Part shown: positions 1 through 23,049 of the stretch, piece after piece
Layout: the number at the start of each line of letters is the position of its first letter
How positions within the stretch are numbered: the first letter of the stretch is position 1
From: Hydrogenophaga crocea
GTDB taxonomy: Bacteria > Pseudomonadota > Gammaproteobacteria > Burkholderiales > Burkholderiaceae_C
Assembly: GCF_011388215.1 (NCBI RefSeq)
Contig: NZ_CP049989.1
Location: 1,426,001-1,490,000, forward strand
Length of the DNA: 64,000 nucleotides
Reading direction: 5' to 3'
Notes under the pieces: model-generated
What the model was told of the DNA's origin: nothing
What the model saw: only the letters and a program-made list of their open reading frames with translations
Databases searched by the model: none
Program-made: the position numbers and the translations under genes

Positions 1-374
1 AGCGCCACCAGGTGGCCGATGATGGCGCCCGAGCACAGGCCGACCATCATGAAGCGGCCGCAGCCGAACTGCGCCTGGGCCGCATCCATCACGTCGCGCG
101 TGTCGGCCACCCACTGCTGCGTGACGGTGCGCGTGCTGCTGCTGCGCTGGCTGTCGCCCAGGCCGCTCATGTCGAAGCGCACCGAGGGTATGCCCATGTC
201 GGCGAGCACGCGCGCCAGCAGCACGTTGATGCGGTGCGGCCCGCTGCGCGGGATCACGCCGGAGTTGCTCAGGATGACCACCAGGGGCGTGGGTACGCCG
301 GGCAGGCGGTTGGCGGGCGTGAAAGTGGCCACGAGGTGACCCTCCGCGCCCACGATTCGGGTGTGTTCCTGCAT
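1..374 (-). CDS. alpha/beta hydrolase, partial at window edge
   Basis: The first ~124 residues of a leftward gene whose 3' part lies outside the window. It reads as an alpha/beta hydrolase of the serine-aminopeptidase type: an early strand (PLVVILSNSGVIPR), a PSVRFDMSGLGDS turn, then the nucleophile elbow GLCSGA near residue 115. The elbow has Cys where the usual G-x-S-x-G has Ser. The ATG lies 4 bp after the stop of the upstream hydrolase, so the two are surely cotranscribed with the NRPS-PKS gene. Because the megasynthase has no thioesterase, a role in chain release or editing is plausible but is inference. A resemblance to the exosortase-A-associated hydrolase pair is possible; it cannot be confirmed from a partial protein. 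Confidence 0.8.
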   Translation of the reverse strand, partial: MQEHTRIVGAEGHLVATFTPANRLPGVPTPLVVILSNSGVIPRSGPHRINVLLARVLADMGIPSVRFDMSGLGDSQRSSSTRTVTQQWVADTRDVMDAAQAQFGCGRFMMVGLCSGAIIGHLVA

Positions 375-378
375 GGGA

Positions 379-1185
379 TCAGTTCAGAGAGGCGAGCATC
401 ACGCGCGGGATGTCGGGCGGGGCGATGGCGGTGCCCATGGCCTGACTCGACATCCAGTCGGTGGGGTGTTCGACCGTGTGCAGGCGCAGCGCGGGCAGGC
501 CGGCGTGCGCTTCGAAGGGGTTGGCCTGGCCGGGCTTGAGCGCGCAGGTGATGCGCAGCCCGCGCCGCAGCGCCGGCGCGAGTTTGAGCGCACCCAGTTC
601 GCGCAGGCCCGCCACCAGGCGTTCGCCGAGCGCGAAGCCGAGCACGTCGCCGGGCACCTGCGGCTCCTGCACCTTGCCGCTGGCGCGCAGCTGCGCCCAG
701 GGCTGGGCGAACATCATCGCGAGTTCCTGGCGGTGGCCGGCCAGCAGCGCTTCGAGGTAGGCCGGGCCGTCGAGCACCGGCTCCCACAGCACCAGGTGGC
801 GCGGCGGCATGGGGGCCAGCAGCGCGGCGCGCAGCGCGATCACCGCGCCCAGGCCCATGCCGAACCAGTGCACCGGCACGCTGCCATCGCCGGCGAGCTG
901 CTGGTGCGCGGTCAAGGTGTCGCGCACCCAGTCGTCGAGCGACTGGGCCTGCTCGTCACCGGGCGAATCGCCGGTGCCGTGGTAGTCGAAGCGCAGCGTC
1001 TCCACGCCCTCGCGCGAGAGGCGTTCGGCGGCCACGCGGAACACGGCGGCGCTGCGCACCGCTTCCTGGCCGATGGGGCGGCACAGCAGGAAGCGCGCGC
1101 GCGGGGACGCGCCGTTGTCGGGCGCCAGGTGCACGCCCACCATGGGGCGCTCGGGCGTGCCGAAATGCTGGATCGAGATGCTCAT
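379..1185 (-). CDS. alpha/beta hydrolase downstream of NRPS-PKS
   Basis: A 268-residue alpha/beta hydrolase of the S33/serine-aminopeptidase-like group. The N-terminal half shows the strand RARFLLCRPIGQEAVRS and the turn TLRFDYHGTGDSPGD, both typical of the fold. The position where the nucleophile elbow is expected reads WFGMGLGA (about residues 158-165), so the G-x-S-x-G Ser appears to be replaced by Gly. The protein may be catalytically inactive or may use another residue. The gene starts 14 bp after the stop of the 4,226-residue synthetase and is followed after 4 bp by a second hydrolase, so the three form one operon. Both hydrolases could act as stand-alone release or editing partners of the synthetase; that is inferred from context only. 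Confidence 0.8.
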   Translation of the reverse strand: MSISIQHFGTPERPMVGVHLAPDNGASPRARFLLCRPIGQEAVRSAAVFRVAAERLSREGVETLRFDYHGTGDSPGDEQAQSLDDWVRDTLTAHQQLAGDGSVPVHWFGMGLGAVIALRAALLAPMPPRHLVLWEPVLDGPAYLEALLAGHRQELAMMFAQPWAQLRASGKVQEPQVPGDVLGFALGERLVAGLRELGALKLAPALRRGLRITCALKPGQANPFEAHAGLPALRLHTVEHPTDWMSSQAMGTAIAPPDIPRVMLASLN

Positions 1186-1199
1186 GGGCGCAGGAGGGC

Positions 1200-13880
<12,681 letters not shown>

Positions 13881-14196
13881 GAATCACCGCCCCTCTTCGC
13901 CGAAACCGGGAAATCTAATACAAAATAGCACTACCCGAAACCAACTGTAACTACCCTGCGCCCAGCCGCTACCCCCATACGGGTGAGAGTATGTGAACTA
14001 ATTGGAATTAAGGGTGAAGATGGACGAAACGCGCGTGTCCGGGGTCGGGTGGTGCGGCTAGGCTGTGGCCGCAGTCGCATCCGGACCACAGCCGGCACGG
14101 CGCGCAATACAAATACCATGGGGCATCGCGAGGAGAAGTCATGCTATCGAGGGAGGAGCGGGGTGTGCCGGCCGGTCGAACGCAAGGGAGCCTTGC
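13881..14196. promoter_or_regulatory. divergent intergenic region, megasynthase / deacetylase
   Basis: A 316-bp gene-free stretch between the divergent megasynthase and deacetylase genes, visibly less GC-rich on its left side. On the minus strand a possible weak promoter, TTACAG-17 bp-TATTTT (about 13919-13947), lies ~40 bp before the megasynthase ATG and is embedded in two direct GGGTAGT repeats spaced by ~21 bp. On the plus strand AAGGGAG (14184-14190) is a good ribosome binding site 6 bp before the deacetylase ATG. No sigma-54 box, riboswitch or open frame with a good start was recognised. The direct repeats may bind an activator; this is inference. Confidence 0.4.
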
Positions 14197-15207
14197 ATGA
14201 CACTGCCGCCGATCGTCCCCGTCGATGCCGGCTTGCGCCTGGAGCGTCCAGTGCTGCTGGTGGTGGTGGACACCGAAGAAGAATTCGATTGGTCCAAGCC
14301 CTTTGACCGCAATGCCCGCACCACGGGCTCGATCGCCGAACAGGGGCGGGCACACGAGGTGTTTGCCCGGTATGGCGTGCAGCCGACCTACGTGGTCAAC
14401 CACGCCGTGGCCGTGTCGCGTGAGGTGGCGACGCTGCGCAGATTGGTCGAGCAGGGCCTGGCCGGCTTCGGCACGCACTGCCACCCCTGGATCACGCCGC
14501 CGCACGAAGAGGCGGTCACCAATTTCAACTCCTTCCACGGCAATCTGCCGCCCGCGCTCGAGGCCGCCAAGCTGCGTTCGAGCACCGAGGCCGTGGCGCA
14601 GGCCTTCGGCGCCGCGCCGCGTGTGTTCAAGGCCGGCCGTTACGGCCTGGGTCCCAAGACCTTCGACAGCCTGCTCGAACTCGGTTACTGCGTGGACTGC
14701 AGCTTCGTGCCCGACACCACGTTCGCACACAGCCACGGCCCCGACTACCTGGGCATGCCCGCCGAGCCCTTTTTCACCGATGCCTCGCGCCGCCTGCTCG
14801 AAGTGCCGCTCACCGTGGGTTATGGCGGCTGGGCCTGGCGCATGGGGCGGCGCCTGCCCGCGCTGTGGGACAGCCCCCTGATGCAACGCCTGCACGTGCA
14901 GGGCAGCCTGAGCCGCCTCAATGCCCTGTGGCGCGCGCGCCTGAGCCCCGAAGGCTTCGACGCGCCGGTGCAGAAGCGCCTGATCGACGCCATGCTCGCG
15001 CAAGGCCATCGGGTGTTCACGCTGACCTACCACTCGCCTTCGCTGGTGCCTGGCCACACGCCCTACGTGCGCACCGGCGCGGACCTGCGCGAATTCCTCG
15101 ACCGCATCGACATCGTGCTGCGCCACTTCCGCGAGCGCGGCGGCGAGTTCTCCACACCGCTCGCCTTGTGGGCGCGCGCCAGCGCGGCCGCCCCGGTCGC
15201 GGCCTGA
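14197..15207 (+). CDS. polysaccharide deacetylase family protein (NodB-like, WalW-type)
   Basis: A 336-residue protein with NodB-type metal-site features: VVVDTEEEFDW near the N-terminus supplies the Asp, and FGTHCHPWITPP (about 88-99) the His residues. No signal peptide is visible, so it probably works in the cytoplasm, as do the WalW-like deacetylases found in lipopolysaccharide and capsule clusters. The ATG at 14197 is preferred to earlier in-frame starts because AAGGGAG stands 6 bp before it and similarity to the fold begins directly after. The gene is divergent from the megasynthase and convergent with the lipoprotein gene; a strong bidirectional terminator closes it. Presumed role: N- or O-deacetylation of a cell-surface glycan precursor. 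Substrate unknown. Confidence 0.85.
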   Translation: MTLPPIVPVDAGLRLERPVLLVVVDTEEEFDWSKPFDRNARTTGSIAEQGRAHEVFARYGVQPTYVVNHAVAVSREVATLRRLVEQGLAGFGTHCHPWITPPHEEAVTNFNSFHGNLPPALEAAKLRSSTEAVAQAFGAAPRVFKAGRYGLGPKTFDSLLELGYCVDCSFVPDTTFAHSHGPDYLGMPAEPFFTDASRRLLEVPLTVGYGGWAWRMGRRLPALWDSPLMQRLHVQGSLSRLNALWRARLSPEGFDAPVQKRLIDAMLAQGHRVFTLTYHSPSLVPGHTPYVRTGADLREFLDRIDIVLRHFRERGGEFSTPLALWARASAAAPVAA

Positions 15208-15221
15208 GCGCCGCCCATGAA

Positions 15222-15256
15222 AAAGGCCGTCACCGCGGTCAGCGGTGACGGCCTTT
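15222..15256. terminator. bidirectional Rho-independent terminator
   Basis: A perfect 15-bp stem (AAAGGCCGTCACCGC with its complement) around the loop GGTCA. It is flanked by an A run on the left and ends in TTT on the right. It sits between the convergent deacetylase and lipoprotein genes and can stop transcription from both sides; the T run is better for the leftward transcript. Confidence 0.9.
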
Positions 15257-15278
15257 GCCGTCCGGGAGGCGTCGGTTC

Positions 15279-17720
<2,442 letters not shown>

Positions 17721-17814
17721 ATGATCCAGAAACTCGACAAAAGGTTGATAAGCGATTCGGGTTCGAGGAGGCCTATCCGAAAAAGGTATTCAGGGGGCTT
17801 CCTATTGGCGAAGG

Positions 17815-17834
17815 GTTGTGACTGTTTTCACAAC
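17815..17834. promoter_or_regulatory. CRP/Vfr-type binding site
   Basis: GTTGTGACTGTTTTCACAAC is a perfect dyad with the exact CRP core TGTGA-6 bp-TCACA. Its centre is ~105 bp upstream of the lipoprotein start codon. Location fits activation of that gene by a cAMP-dependent (or Clp-like) regulator; the regulator itself is not in the window. Confidence 0.6.
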
Positions 17835-18135
17835 CGGGCGGCCTTCCTCCCATTTCTCGGCTGCACTGTGGCGGACTTTACGGTTGACGATTTCGTGAAA
17901 AGCCGCACAAAGGACAAGCTGTTTTCGGCGAACGATGTGCGGAAATTCGCGCTGTTGGGCGGTCAGCGGCCACAGACGAACGGTAAATTGCTTACGAATA
18001 GACACAAATGGGGACAGCCGCCACGCTTGTGCGGGGAAATCCAGTGAAGGGAGATGGAAGGTTCGACGGGGTGGACCGGCGGCAAAAACCGGACAAAATC
18101 ACGCGTCTGGATTATTGACCGCCAAAATTCAGCGG

Positions 18136-18152
18136 CCGGCCTGGCAGGCCGG
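18136..18152 (-). terminator. possible terminator of the beta-helix gene
   Basis: CCGGCCT-GGC-AGGCCGG forms a 7-bp stem with a 3-base loop, ~85 bp after the stop of the leftward beta-helix gene. On the minus strand it is followed within 8 bases by AATTTT, a weak U tract. It could be a weak terminator or only a palindrome. Confidence 0.3.
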
Positions 18153-18234
18153 TAAGAATTTGCAAGCCGAATGGCCAATCAATGCCTGGCGAGGGCAATT
18201 GTCACAAAATGTCGGAAAAGCGTGACAGACCTAT

Positions 18235-19641
18235 TTAAAGTGAATTTAATGCGCCCGCAATGGCAATTTCCGAACGCCGAATGCGGTGAAAGTCGGTGTC
18301 GGCAAATGCAGGAATCCCCGCATTGGCAGTAGCGGGCTGCGCCCGCCATTGCAATGCACGCGCAAGTGCCGGATCAAAGAACTCGGCGAGCCGGGCATCG
18401 AGCTGGCGGTCGACCCGGCTGCCGTCGCGCACCCACACTCCGGCGTCCGAGAGGTTGGCCCGCAGCCGCACCCCGGAGCCGTTGCGGGCGCCGATGCCCG
18501 CGGTATTGACCAGCGTGTTGTGCAGCAGCTGGATGTCCTGCGCGCGGTTCGCGTCGAGCCCGACGTCGTTGCAGTGGGCCACGATGTTGTTGGCGGCCAG
18601 GCCGCCGCGGTGTTCGTGCGCGGCGCAGCGCTCGCTGCGGCAGGCGCCCGGATCGGTGCCGCCGCCGCCGAACGAAATGCCCACGCGCACGCCCGGCTGG
18701 GAAATGCCGCTGGGCGTGCAGACCACCAGGTTGCGCTCGAAGCGCGCGTCTTCGCTGGCTCCCTTGGCGAACAGGCCGTACGAGACCTGGTTGCCGTGTG
18801 CCTTCACGAAACCGGCCACGTGGTTGTCCTGGATGCGCCAATGGCTGGCCCCGACGAGGTCGAACATGACCACCGGCTTGTCGGTTTGCCGGGGCCCGCT
18901 GTTGACCAGGGTGTTCTGCGCCAGCAGCCCGTGGTCGGGCCAGTCGCCGTCCCAGCCGTTGACCTTGATGGCCGCGTTGAAGTCACGGATGCGGTTGTTG
19001 CGGATGACCACATGGTGGCCGCGCCCGACCACATGGAAGGCGTGTTCGCAATCGTCGTGGCGTGGGCACACGCCCCGGATGTCGAGGTTCTCGAAGCGCC
19101 AGTGGGCCTTGTCCACCAGCACGCCCTCGACCTGCCCGAACGCGAACCACACGGTGCCCGGGCGCTCCGCGCGCAGCGCGATGGGCGCCAGGGCCGTGCC
19201 GTCCTGCCCCAGGCGCAGCTTGGTCTCGAAGGGGTAGAGGCCGGGCGCGACCACGATGTCGGTGCCGGGCGTGGCCTGCATCAAGGCTTCGCGAATGGCC
19301 TGCGGGCTGTCCACCCGCCGGGTCTGCACGAGCCCGGCGGGGCGAGGCGCCGGCTCGCTGCGCTGGCCTTTGCCCAGATCGGGCAACGCGCCCGCCGGGG
19401 GCTCGATTTCCAGGCGCCGCTGCGCGGCCTGCAGGGCGGGCAGCAGCACGGCCTCGAGCCGGGTGTGACCCTGCAGCCGCCTTTGCAGGTGGCGCAGCGC
19501 GTCGTTGGGGCTGCGCTCGCCGAGCTGCGCGCGCCATTGGCGGCCGGTGTCGCTGGTCCAGAGCCAGACCGCAGCGGCCAGCAGACCCAGCGCCCCGAGA
19601 CCGAGCAGCGCGATGAACACCTGGAACAGGAATTTCTTCAT
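18235..19641 (-). CDS. membrane-anchored right-handed beta-helix protein (chondroitinase-B-like)
   Basis: A 468-residue protein with an N-terminal membrane anchor ([20 protein letters not shown], about 5-24) and ~80 residues of linker. From ~110 it has a parallel beta-helix domain: [20 protein letters not shown] is the usual entry to PL6/chondroitinase-B folds, followed by repeated N-x-I/V ladders ([39 protein letters not shown]). The family includes polysaccharide lyases and epimerases; catalytic residues could not be assigned. It faces the periplasm. The gene is divergent from ugd (95 bp between starts), so uronic-acid-containing polysaccharide is a sensible substrate guess. The AT-rich tail of the gene has unusual codons compared with the body. 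Confidence 0.8.
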   Translation of the reverse strand: MKKFLFQVFIALLGLGALGLLAAAVWLWTSDTGRQWRAQLGERSPNDALRHLQRRLQGHTRLEAVLLPALQAAQRRLEIEPPAGALPDLGKGQRSEPAPRPAGLVQTRRVDSPQAIREALMQATPGTDIVVAPGLYPFETKLRLGQDGTALAPIALRAERPGTVWFAFGQVEGVLVDKAHWRFENLDIRGVCPRHDDCEHAFHVVGRGHHVVIRNNRIRDFNAAIKVNGWDGDWPDHGLLAQNTLVNSGPRQTDKPVVMFDLVGASHWRIQDNHVAGFVKAHGNQVSYGLFAKGASEDARFERNLVVCTPSGISQPGVRVGISFGGGGTDPGACRSERCAAHEHRGGLAANNIVAHCNDVGLDANRAQDIQLLHNTLVNTAGIGARNGSGVRLRANLSDAGVWVRDGSRVDRQLDARLAEFFDPALARALQWRAQPATANAGIPAFADTDFHRIRRSEIAIAGALNSL

Positions 19642-19736
19642 GGAATACCCCCCAGGCGTGTACCTTGGTTGTCAATTTGCGCCGCTATCATGCGCCGTCC
19701 CCGAGGAAGAGGGATGACGCAAAGGAAACACGGAAC

Positions 19737-21059
19737 ATGAAAGTCACGGTGGTGGGTACGGGGTATGTGGGCCTGGTCAGCGGTGCCTGCCTGGCCGAGG
19801 TGGGCAACGACGTGCTCTGCCTCGATGTGAATCCCGAGAAGATCCGCATTCTGGAGTCGGGCGGCATCCCGATCTACGAACCGGGGCTCGAGGAAATGGT
19901 GGCGCGCAACGTGGCCGCCGGCCGCCTGCACTTCACCACCGACGTGGCGCGCGCCGTCAACCACGGCACCATCCAGTTCATCGCCGTGGGCACGCCGCCC
20001 GACGAAGACGGTTCGGCCGACATGCAGTACGTGCTGGCCGCCGCGCGCAACATCGGCCGCCTCATGACCGACTACAAGGTGGTGGTCGACAAGAGCACGG
20101 TGCCCGTGGGCACGGCCGACAAGGTCAAGGCCGCGATCGCCGACGAGCTCGCTCAGCGCGGCGTGGACACGCCCTTCGCCGTGGTGTCCAACCCCGAATT
20201 CCTCAAGGAAGGCGCGGCTGTCGACGACTTCATGCGCCCCGACCGCATCGTCGTGGGCGGCAGCGACGAGCAGGCCATCTTCCTCATGCGCGCGCTCTAC
20301 GCCCCCTTCCAGCGCAACCACGAGCGCCTGGTGGTGACCGACGTGCGCAGCGCCGAGCTCATCAAGTACGCGGCCAACGCCATGCTGGCCACGCGCATCA
20401 GCTTCATGAACGAGCTGGCCAACCTGGCCGAGAAGCTGGGCGCCGACATCGAGATGGTGCGCCAGGGCATCGGCTCCGACCCGCGCATCGGCTACCACTT
20501 CCTGTACCCCGGCGCGGGCTACGGCGGCTCCTGCTTCCCCAAGGACGTGAAGGCCCTGATCCAGACCGCCGCCACCGACGCGAACCTGGAGCTCAAGGTG
20601 CTCAAGGCGGTCGAGGCCGCCAACGACGCGCAGAAGCAGGTGCTGGCGCGAAAGCTCAAGCAGCGCCTGGGCGACGACCTCAAGGGCCGGCACATCGCGC
20701 TCTGGGGCCTGGCCTTCAAGCCCAACACCGACGACATGCGCGAAGCGCCGAGCCTGAGCTTCATCCACGAGGTGCTGGCCGCCGGCGCCACCGTGACCGC
20801 CTACGACCCGGCCGCCATGGAGGAAACCCAGCGCGTGCTCAAGGGCGTGCAGGGCCTGAGCTACGCCAAGTCGCCCAACGAAACCCTGGAAGGCGCGGAC
20901 GCGCTGGTCATCGTGACCGAGTGGAAGGAGTTCCGCAGCCCGGACTTCAACCTCATCAAGCAGCGCCTGAAGCAGCCGCTGATCGTGGACGGCCGCAACC
21001 TCTACGACCCGGCCTTCGTGCGCCGCATGGGCTTCGACTACCTGCCGATCGGGCGCTGA
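19737..21059 (+). CDS. ugd: UDP-glucose 6-dehydrogenase
   Basis: A 440-residue cytoplasmic NAD-dependent enzyme oxidising UDP-glucose twice to UDP-glucuronate, a precursor for capsules and exopolysaccharides. The Rossmann motif [12 protein letters not shown] stands at residues 4-15. The catalytic Cys is in [12 protein letters not shown] (~255-266), preceded by the conserved EFLKEG and MRPDRIVVG blocks and followed by the C-terminal UDP-binding region ([16 protein letters not shown]). The ATG at 19737 is chosen because the protein family starts there and AAGGA lies ~10 bp before it; a TTG 72 bp upstream would add an unsupported tail. A TATCAT box at 19686 may be its -10. Confidence 0.95.
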   Translation: MKVTVVGTGYVGLVSGACLAEVGNDVLCLDVNPEKIRILESGGIPIYEPGLEEMVARNVAAGRLHFTTDVARAVNHGTIQFIAVGTPPDEDGSADMQYVLAAARNIGRLMTDYKVVVDKSTVPVGTADKVKAAIADELAQRGVDTPFAVVSNPEFLKEGAAVDDFMRPDRIVVGGSDEQAIFLMRALYAPFQRNHERLVVTDVRSAELIKYAANAMLATRISFMNELANLAEKLGADIEMVRQGIGSDPRIGYHFLYPGAGYGGSCFPKDVKALIQTAATDANLELKVLKAVEAANDAQKQVLARKLKQRLGDDLKGRHIALWGLAFKPNTDDMREAPSLSFIHEVLAAGATVTAYDPAAMEETQRVLKGVQGLSYAKSPNETLEGADALVIVTEWKEFRSPDFNLIKQRLKQPLIVDGRNLYDPAFVRRMGFDYLPIGR

Positions 21060-21083
21060 GCCCGCGCGATGGGGCGCCCGGGT

Positions 21084-21680
21084 TCACACCCAGCCCAGTG
21101 CGCCCAGCAAGCCCCCCGCACCCAGCAGCCACAGCAGGTGGATGCGGGTGCGCCACACGAGCAACACCGCCGCTGCGGTGAGCAGCCACAGCCGCCAGTC
21201 TCGCGCCGGCTCGTTGTGGGCGGCCGTGAGCAGCCAGCCGGTGGCGATCAGCAGCGCCACCACGATGGGCGCCATGCCGGCCTTGAAGGCGCGCACCGCG
21301 CGGCGTTCGCGATTGTGGTGCGCCCAGCGCGTGGCCGTGTAGGTGAGCACCGAAGACGGCAGCAGGATGGCCAGCATGGTGGTGCACACGCCGAACAGGC
21401 CCAGCGCCCAGGCCCACGCGCCGCCCTGCGGGCCGCCGCCCGCGTTCAGGCCGATGTTGAAGCCCAGCAGCGCGATGAACAGCACGTTGGGGCCGGGCGC
21501 GGCCTGCGAGAGCGCGATCGAGGCGGTGAACTGTGCGTCGGTGAGCCAGCCGTGCTGCGTCACGAGGTAGCGGTGCATGTCGGGTGCGACCGTGATCGCG
21601 CCGCCCACCGCCAGCAGCGAGAGCGTGAGGAAGTGCAGGAACAGGTCGAGCCAGTCGACGGCGATCGGCAGCGCGTTCAT
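21084..21680 (-). CDS. chromate transporter, second half-size subunit
   Basis: A 198-residue membrane protein of the CHR (ChrA) family, short form. GGAITVAPDMHRYLV and SQAAPGPNVLFIALLG (about 54-69) match the G-G-x-x-x-x-P and A-x-x-P-G-P-N motifs; about five to six hydrophobic segments follow. Short-chain CHR proteins occur as pairs, and here the partner lies directly upstream with a 4-bp ATGA overlap, so translation is coupled. Known members export chromate; others in the family have unknown substrates. It is the last gene of a leftward fatty-acid operon, which is an odd context. Confidence 0.9.
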   Translation of the reverse strand: MNALPIAVDWLDLFLHFLTLSLLAVGGAITVAPDMHRYLVTQHGWLTDAQFTASIALSQAAPGPNVLFIALLGFNIGLNAGGGPQGGAWAWALGLFGVCTTMLAILLPSSVLTYTATRWAHHNRERRAVRAFKAGMAPIVVALLIATGWLLTAAHNEPARDWRLWLLTAAAVLLVWRTRIHLLWLLGAGGLLGALGWV

Positions 21681-22279
21681 GCGGTGCTCCGCGCGGCCAG
21701 CCGGCGCCAGGCCCAGCCGCAGGCCAGCGGGCCCAGCGCCAGCAGCACCCAGGCCAGCGGCCATCGCAACAGCCCCACACCAGCGAAGCTCGCGGCCGCG
21801 AAGGCCAGGCAGGCCCCCATGCCCATGGCGTTGTTGCGCAGGGCCGCCACGAGCTTGATGCCGGTGGCCGCGATCATGCCCGCGGCCACCGCGCCCATGC
21901 CGCGCAAGGCGCCCTGCACGGCGGGGGCATGCGCGAGCTGGGTGTAGAGCACGGCCATCACGAGCAGCAGGGCCAGCGGCGCGAGCAGCATGCCCGCCAC
22001 CGCCACCAGCGCGCCCGAGAGGCCGAAGTGGCGGCCGCCGATCATCATGGCCAGGTTCACCACGTTGGGGCCCGGCATGATCTGCGCCACCGCCCAGTCC
22101 TCGACGAACTGCTCGCGCGTGAGCCATTGGCGCTTTTCGACCAGCTCGCGCTGTACCACGGCGAGCACGCCGCCGAAGCCCTGCAGGGCGAGCCAGGTGA
22201 AGGCGGTGAACAGCTCGCGGCGCGAGCGCGGGCTGGCGGGGGCGGCCTCGGTTGTGGGTGCGGGTTCAGGTTCGGGCAT
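21677..22279 (-). CDS. chromate transporter, first half-size subunit
   Basis: A 200-residue CHR-family membrane protein, N-terminal type. After a ~20-residue polar start come FTWLALQGFGGVLAVVQREL (the F-x-G-F-G-G motif) and AQIMPGPNVVNLAMMIG (P-G-P-N motif, about 70-86), then hydrophobic segments. It ends in an ATGA overlap with the second subunit, and its ATG overlaps the stop of the FabG-like gene by one base (TGATG), so three genes are translationally coupled. Predicted role: inner-membrane chromate (or related oxyanion) efflux as a heterodimer. Confidence 0.9.
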   Translation of the reverse strand: MPEPEPAPTTEAAPASPRSRRELFTAFTWLALQGFGGVLAVVQRELVEKRQWLTREQFVEDWAVAQIMPGPNVVNLAMMIGGRHFGLSGALVAVAGMLLAPLALLLVMAVLYTQLAHAPAVQGALRGMGAVAAGMIAATGIKLVAALRNNAMGMGACLAFAAASFAGVGLLRWPLAWVLLALGPLACGWAWRRLAARSTA

Positions 22280-23022
22280 CACACCGACATGCCGCCGCTG
22301 ACCTCGATCACGGCGCCGTTGACGTAGCTCGCGTCGTCGCTCGCGAGGAAGGCGTAGACGCTGGCGATTTCCTCGGGTCGGCCCAGGCGGCGCAGCGGCA
22401 CGCGCTGCTGCATCTCGGCGATCACCTTGTCGGGGATGGTGCCGAGGATGGGCGTTTCGATGAAGCCGGGCGCGACCGCGTTCACGCGCACGCCCTTGGG
22501 CCCGAGTTCGCGGGCCCAGGTCTTGGTGAAGCCGATCACGCCGAACTTGCTGGCGGCGTAGTTGGTCTGGCCGTAGTTGCCATAAATGCCCACCACCGAC
22601 GAGGCGTTGAGGATCACGCCCGAACCCTGCTGCACCATGGCGTCGGCCACGCGCTGGGCGCAATGGAACACGCCGCGCAGGTTGACGTCGATGACGCGAT
22701 CGAATTGTTCAAGCGTCATTTTCTGCAGGCGCGCGTCCTGCGTGATGCCGGCGTTGTTCACCAGCACGTCGATGCGGCCGTGGCGCGCGAGCACCTCTTC
22801 CACCACGGCGTCCACGCGCGCGCGGTCGGTGACGTCGAGCGCATGGCCCTCGGCCCGCGCGCCCAGCGCCTGGCAGCGCCGCACGGCCTCGGCCACGGGC
22901 TCGGGCTTGAGGTCGGCAAGGACCACGATCGCGCCTTCGCGCGCAAAGGTTTCGGCGGTGGCCAGGCCGATGCCCTGGGCGGCGCCGGTGATGAGACAGA
23001 CCTTGTTGTGCAGACGGGACAT
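22279..23022 (-). CDS. 3-oxoacyl-ACP reductase / SDR family (FabG-like)
   Basis: A 247-residue classical short-chain dehydrogenase. The coenzyme motif TGAAQGIG is at ~12-19, NNAG at ~89-92, catalytic Ser in NASSV (~142), and the YAASK tetrad with Tyr ~156 and Lys ~160. The PGFIETPI loop and C-terminal [11 protein letters not shown] are typical of FabG-type 3-oxoacyl reductases. It lies 27 bp after the FadB-like gene, so it is likely to act in the same beta-oxidation or polyhydroxyalkanoate-type acyl-CoA pathway, with 3-ketoacyl-CoA or ACP as substrate. The true chain-length and carrier specificity cannot be read. Confidence 0.9.
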   Translation of the reverse strand: MSRLHNKVCLITGAAQGIGLATAETFAREGAIVVLADLKPEPVAEAVRRCQALGARAEGHALDVTDRARVDAVVEEVLARHGRIDVLVNNAGITQDARLQKMTLEQFDRVIDVNLRGVFHCAQRVADAMVQQGSGVILNASSVVGIYGNYGQTNYAASKFGVIGFTKTWARELGPKGVRVNAVAPGFIETPILGTIPDKVIAEMQQRVPLRRLGRPEEIASVYAFLASDDASYVNGAVIEVSGGMSV

Positions 23023-23049
23023 GGGTGACGGAAGCGGCGAAAGGAACGA

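Larger units (their letters stand above)
17721..18234. promoter_or_regulatory. 514-bp intergenic region upstream of lipoprotein copy 1
   Basis: No coding region could be supported here, and base composition is clearly lower in GC than the neighbours. It holds the upstream control region of the leftward lipoprotein gene, including the CRP-type palindrome at 17815-17834, and the 3' flank of the beta-helix gene with a small hairpin at 18136-18152. Two short A-rich tracts near 17885-17910 and 18080-18130 are seen. A promoter could not be assigned with confidence. Confidence 0.5.

Noticed and set aside
14080..14115. Sigma-54-like promoter (GGCACG followed by GC-rich spacer).
   Set aside because: The -12 element TTGC is missing at the right spacing.
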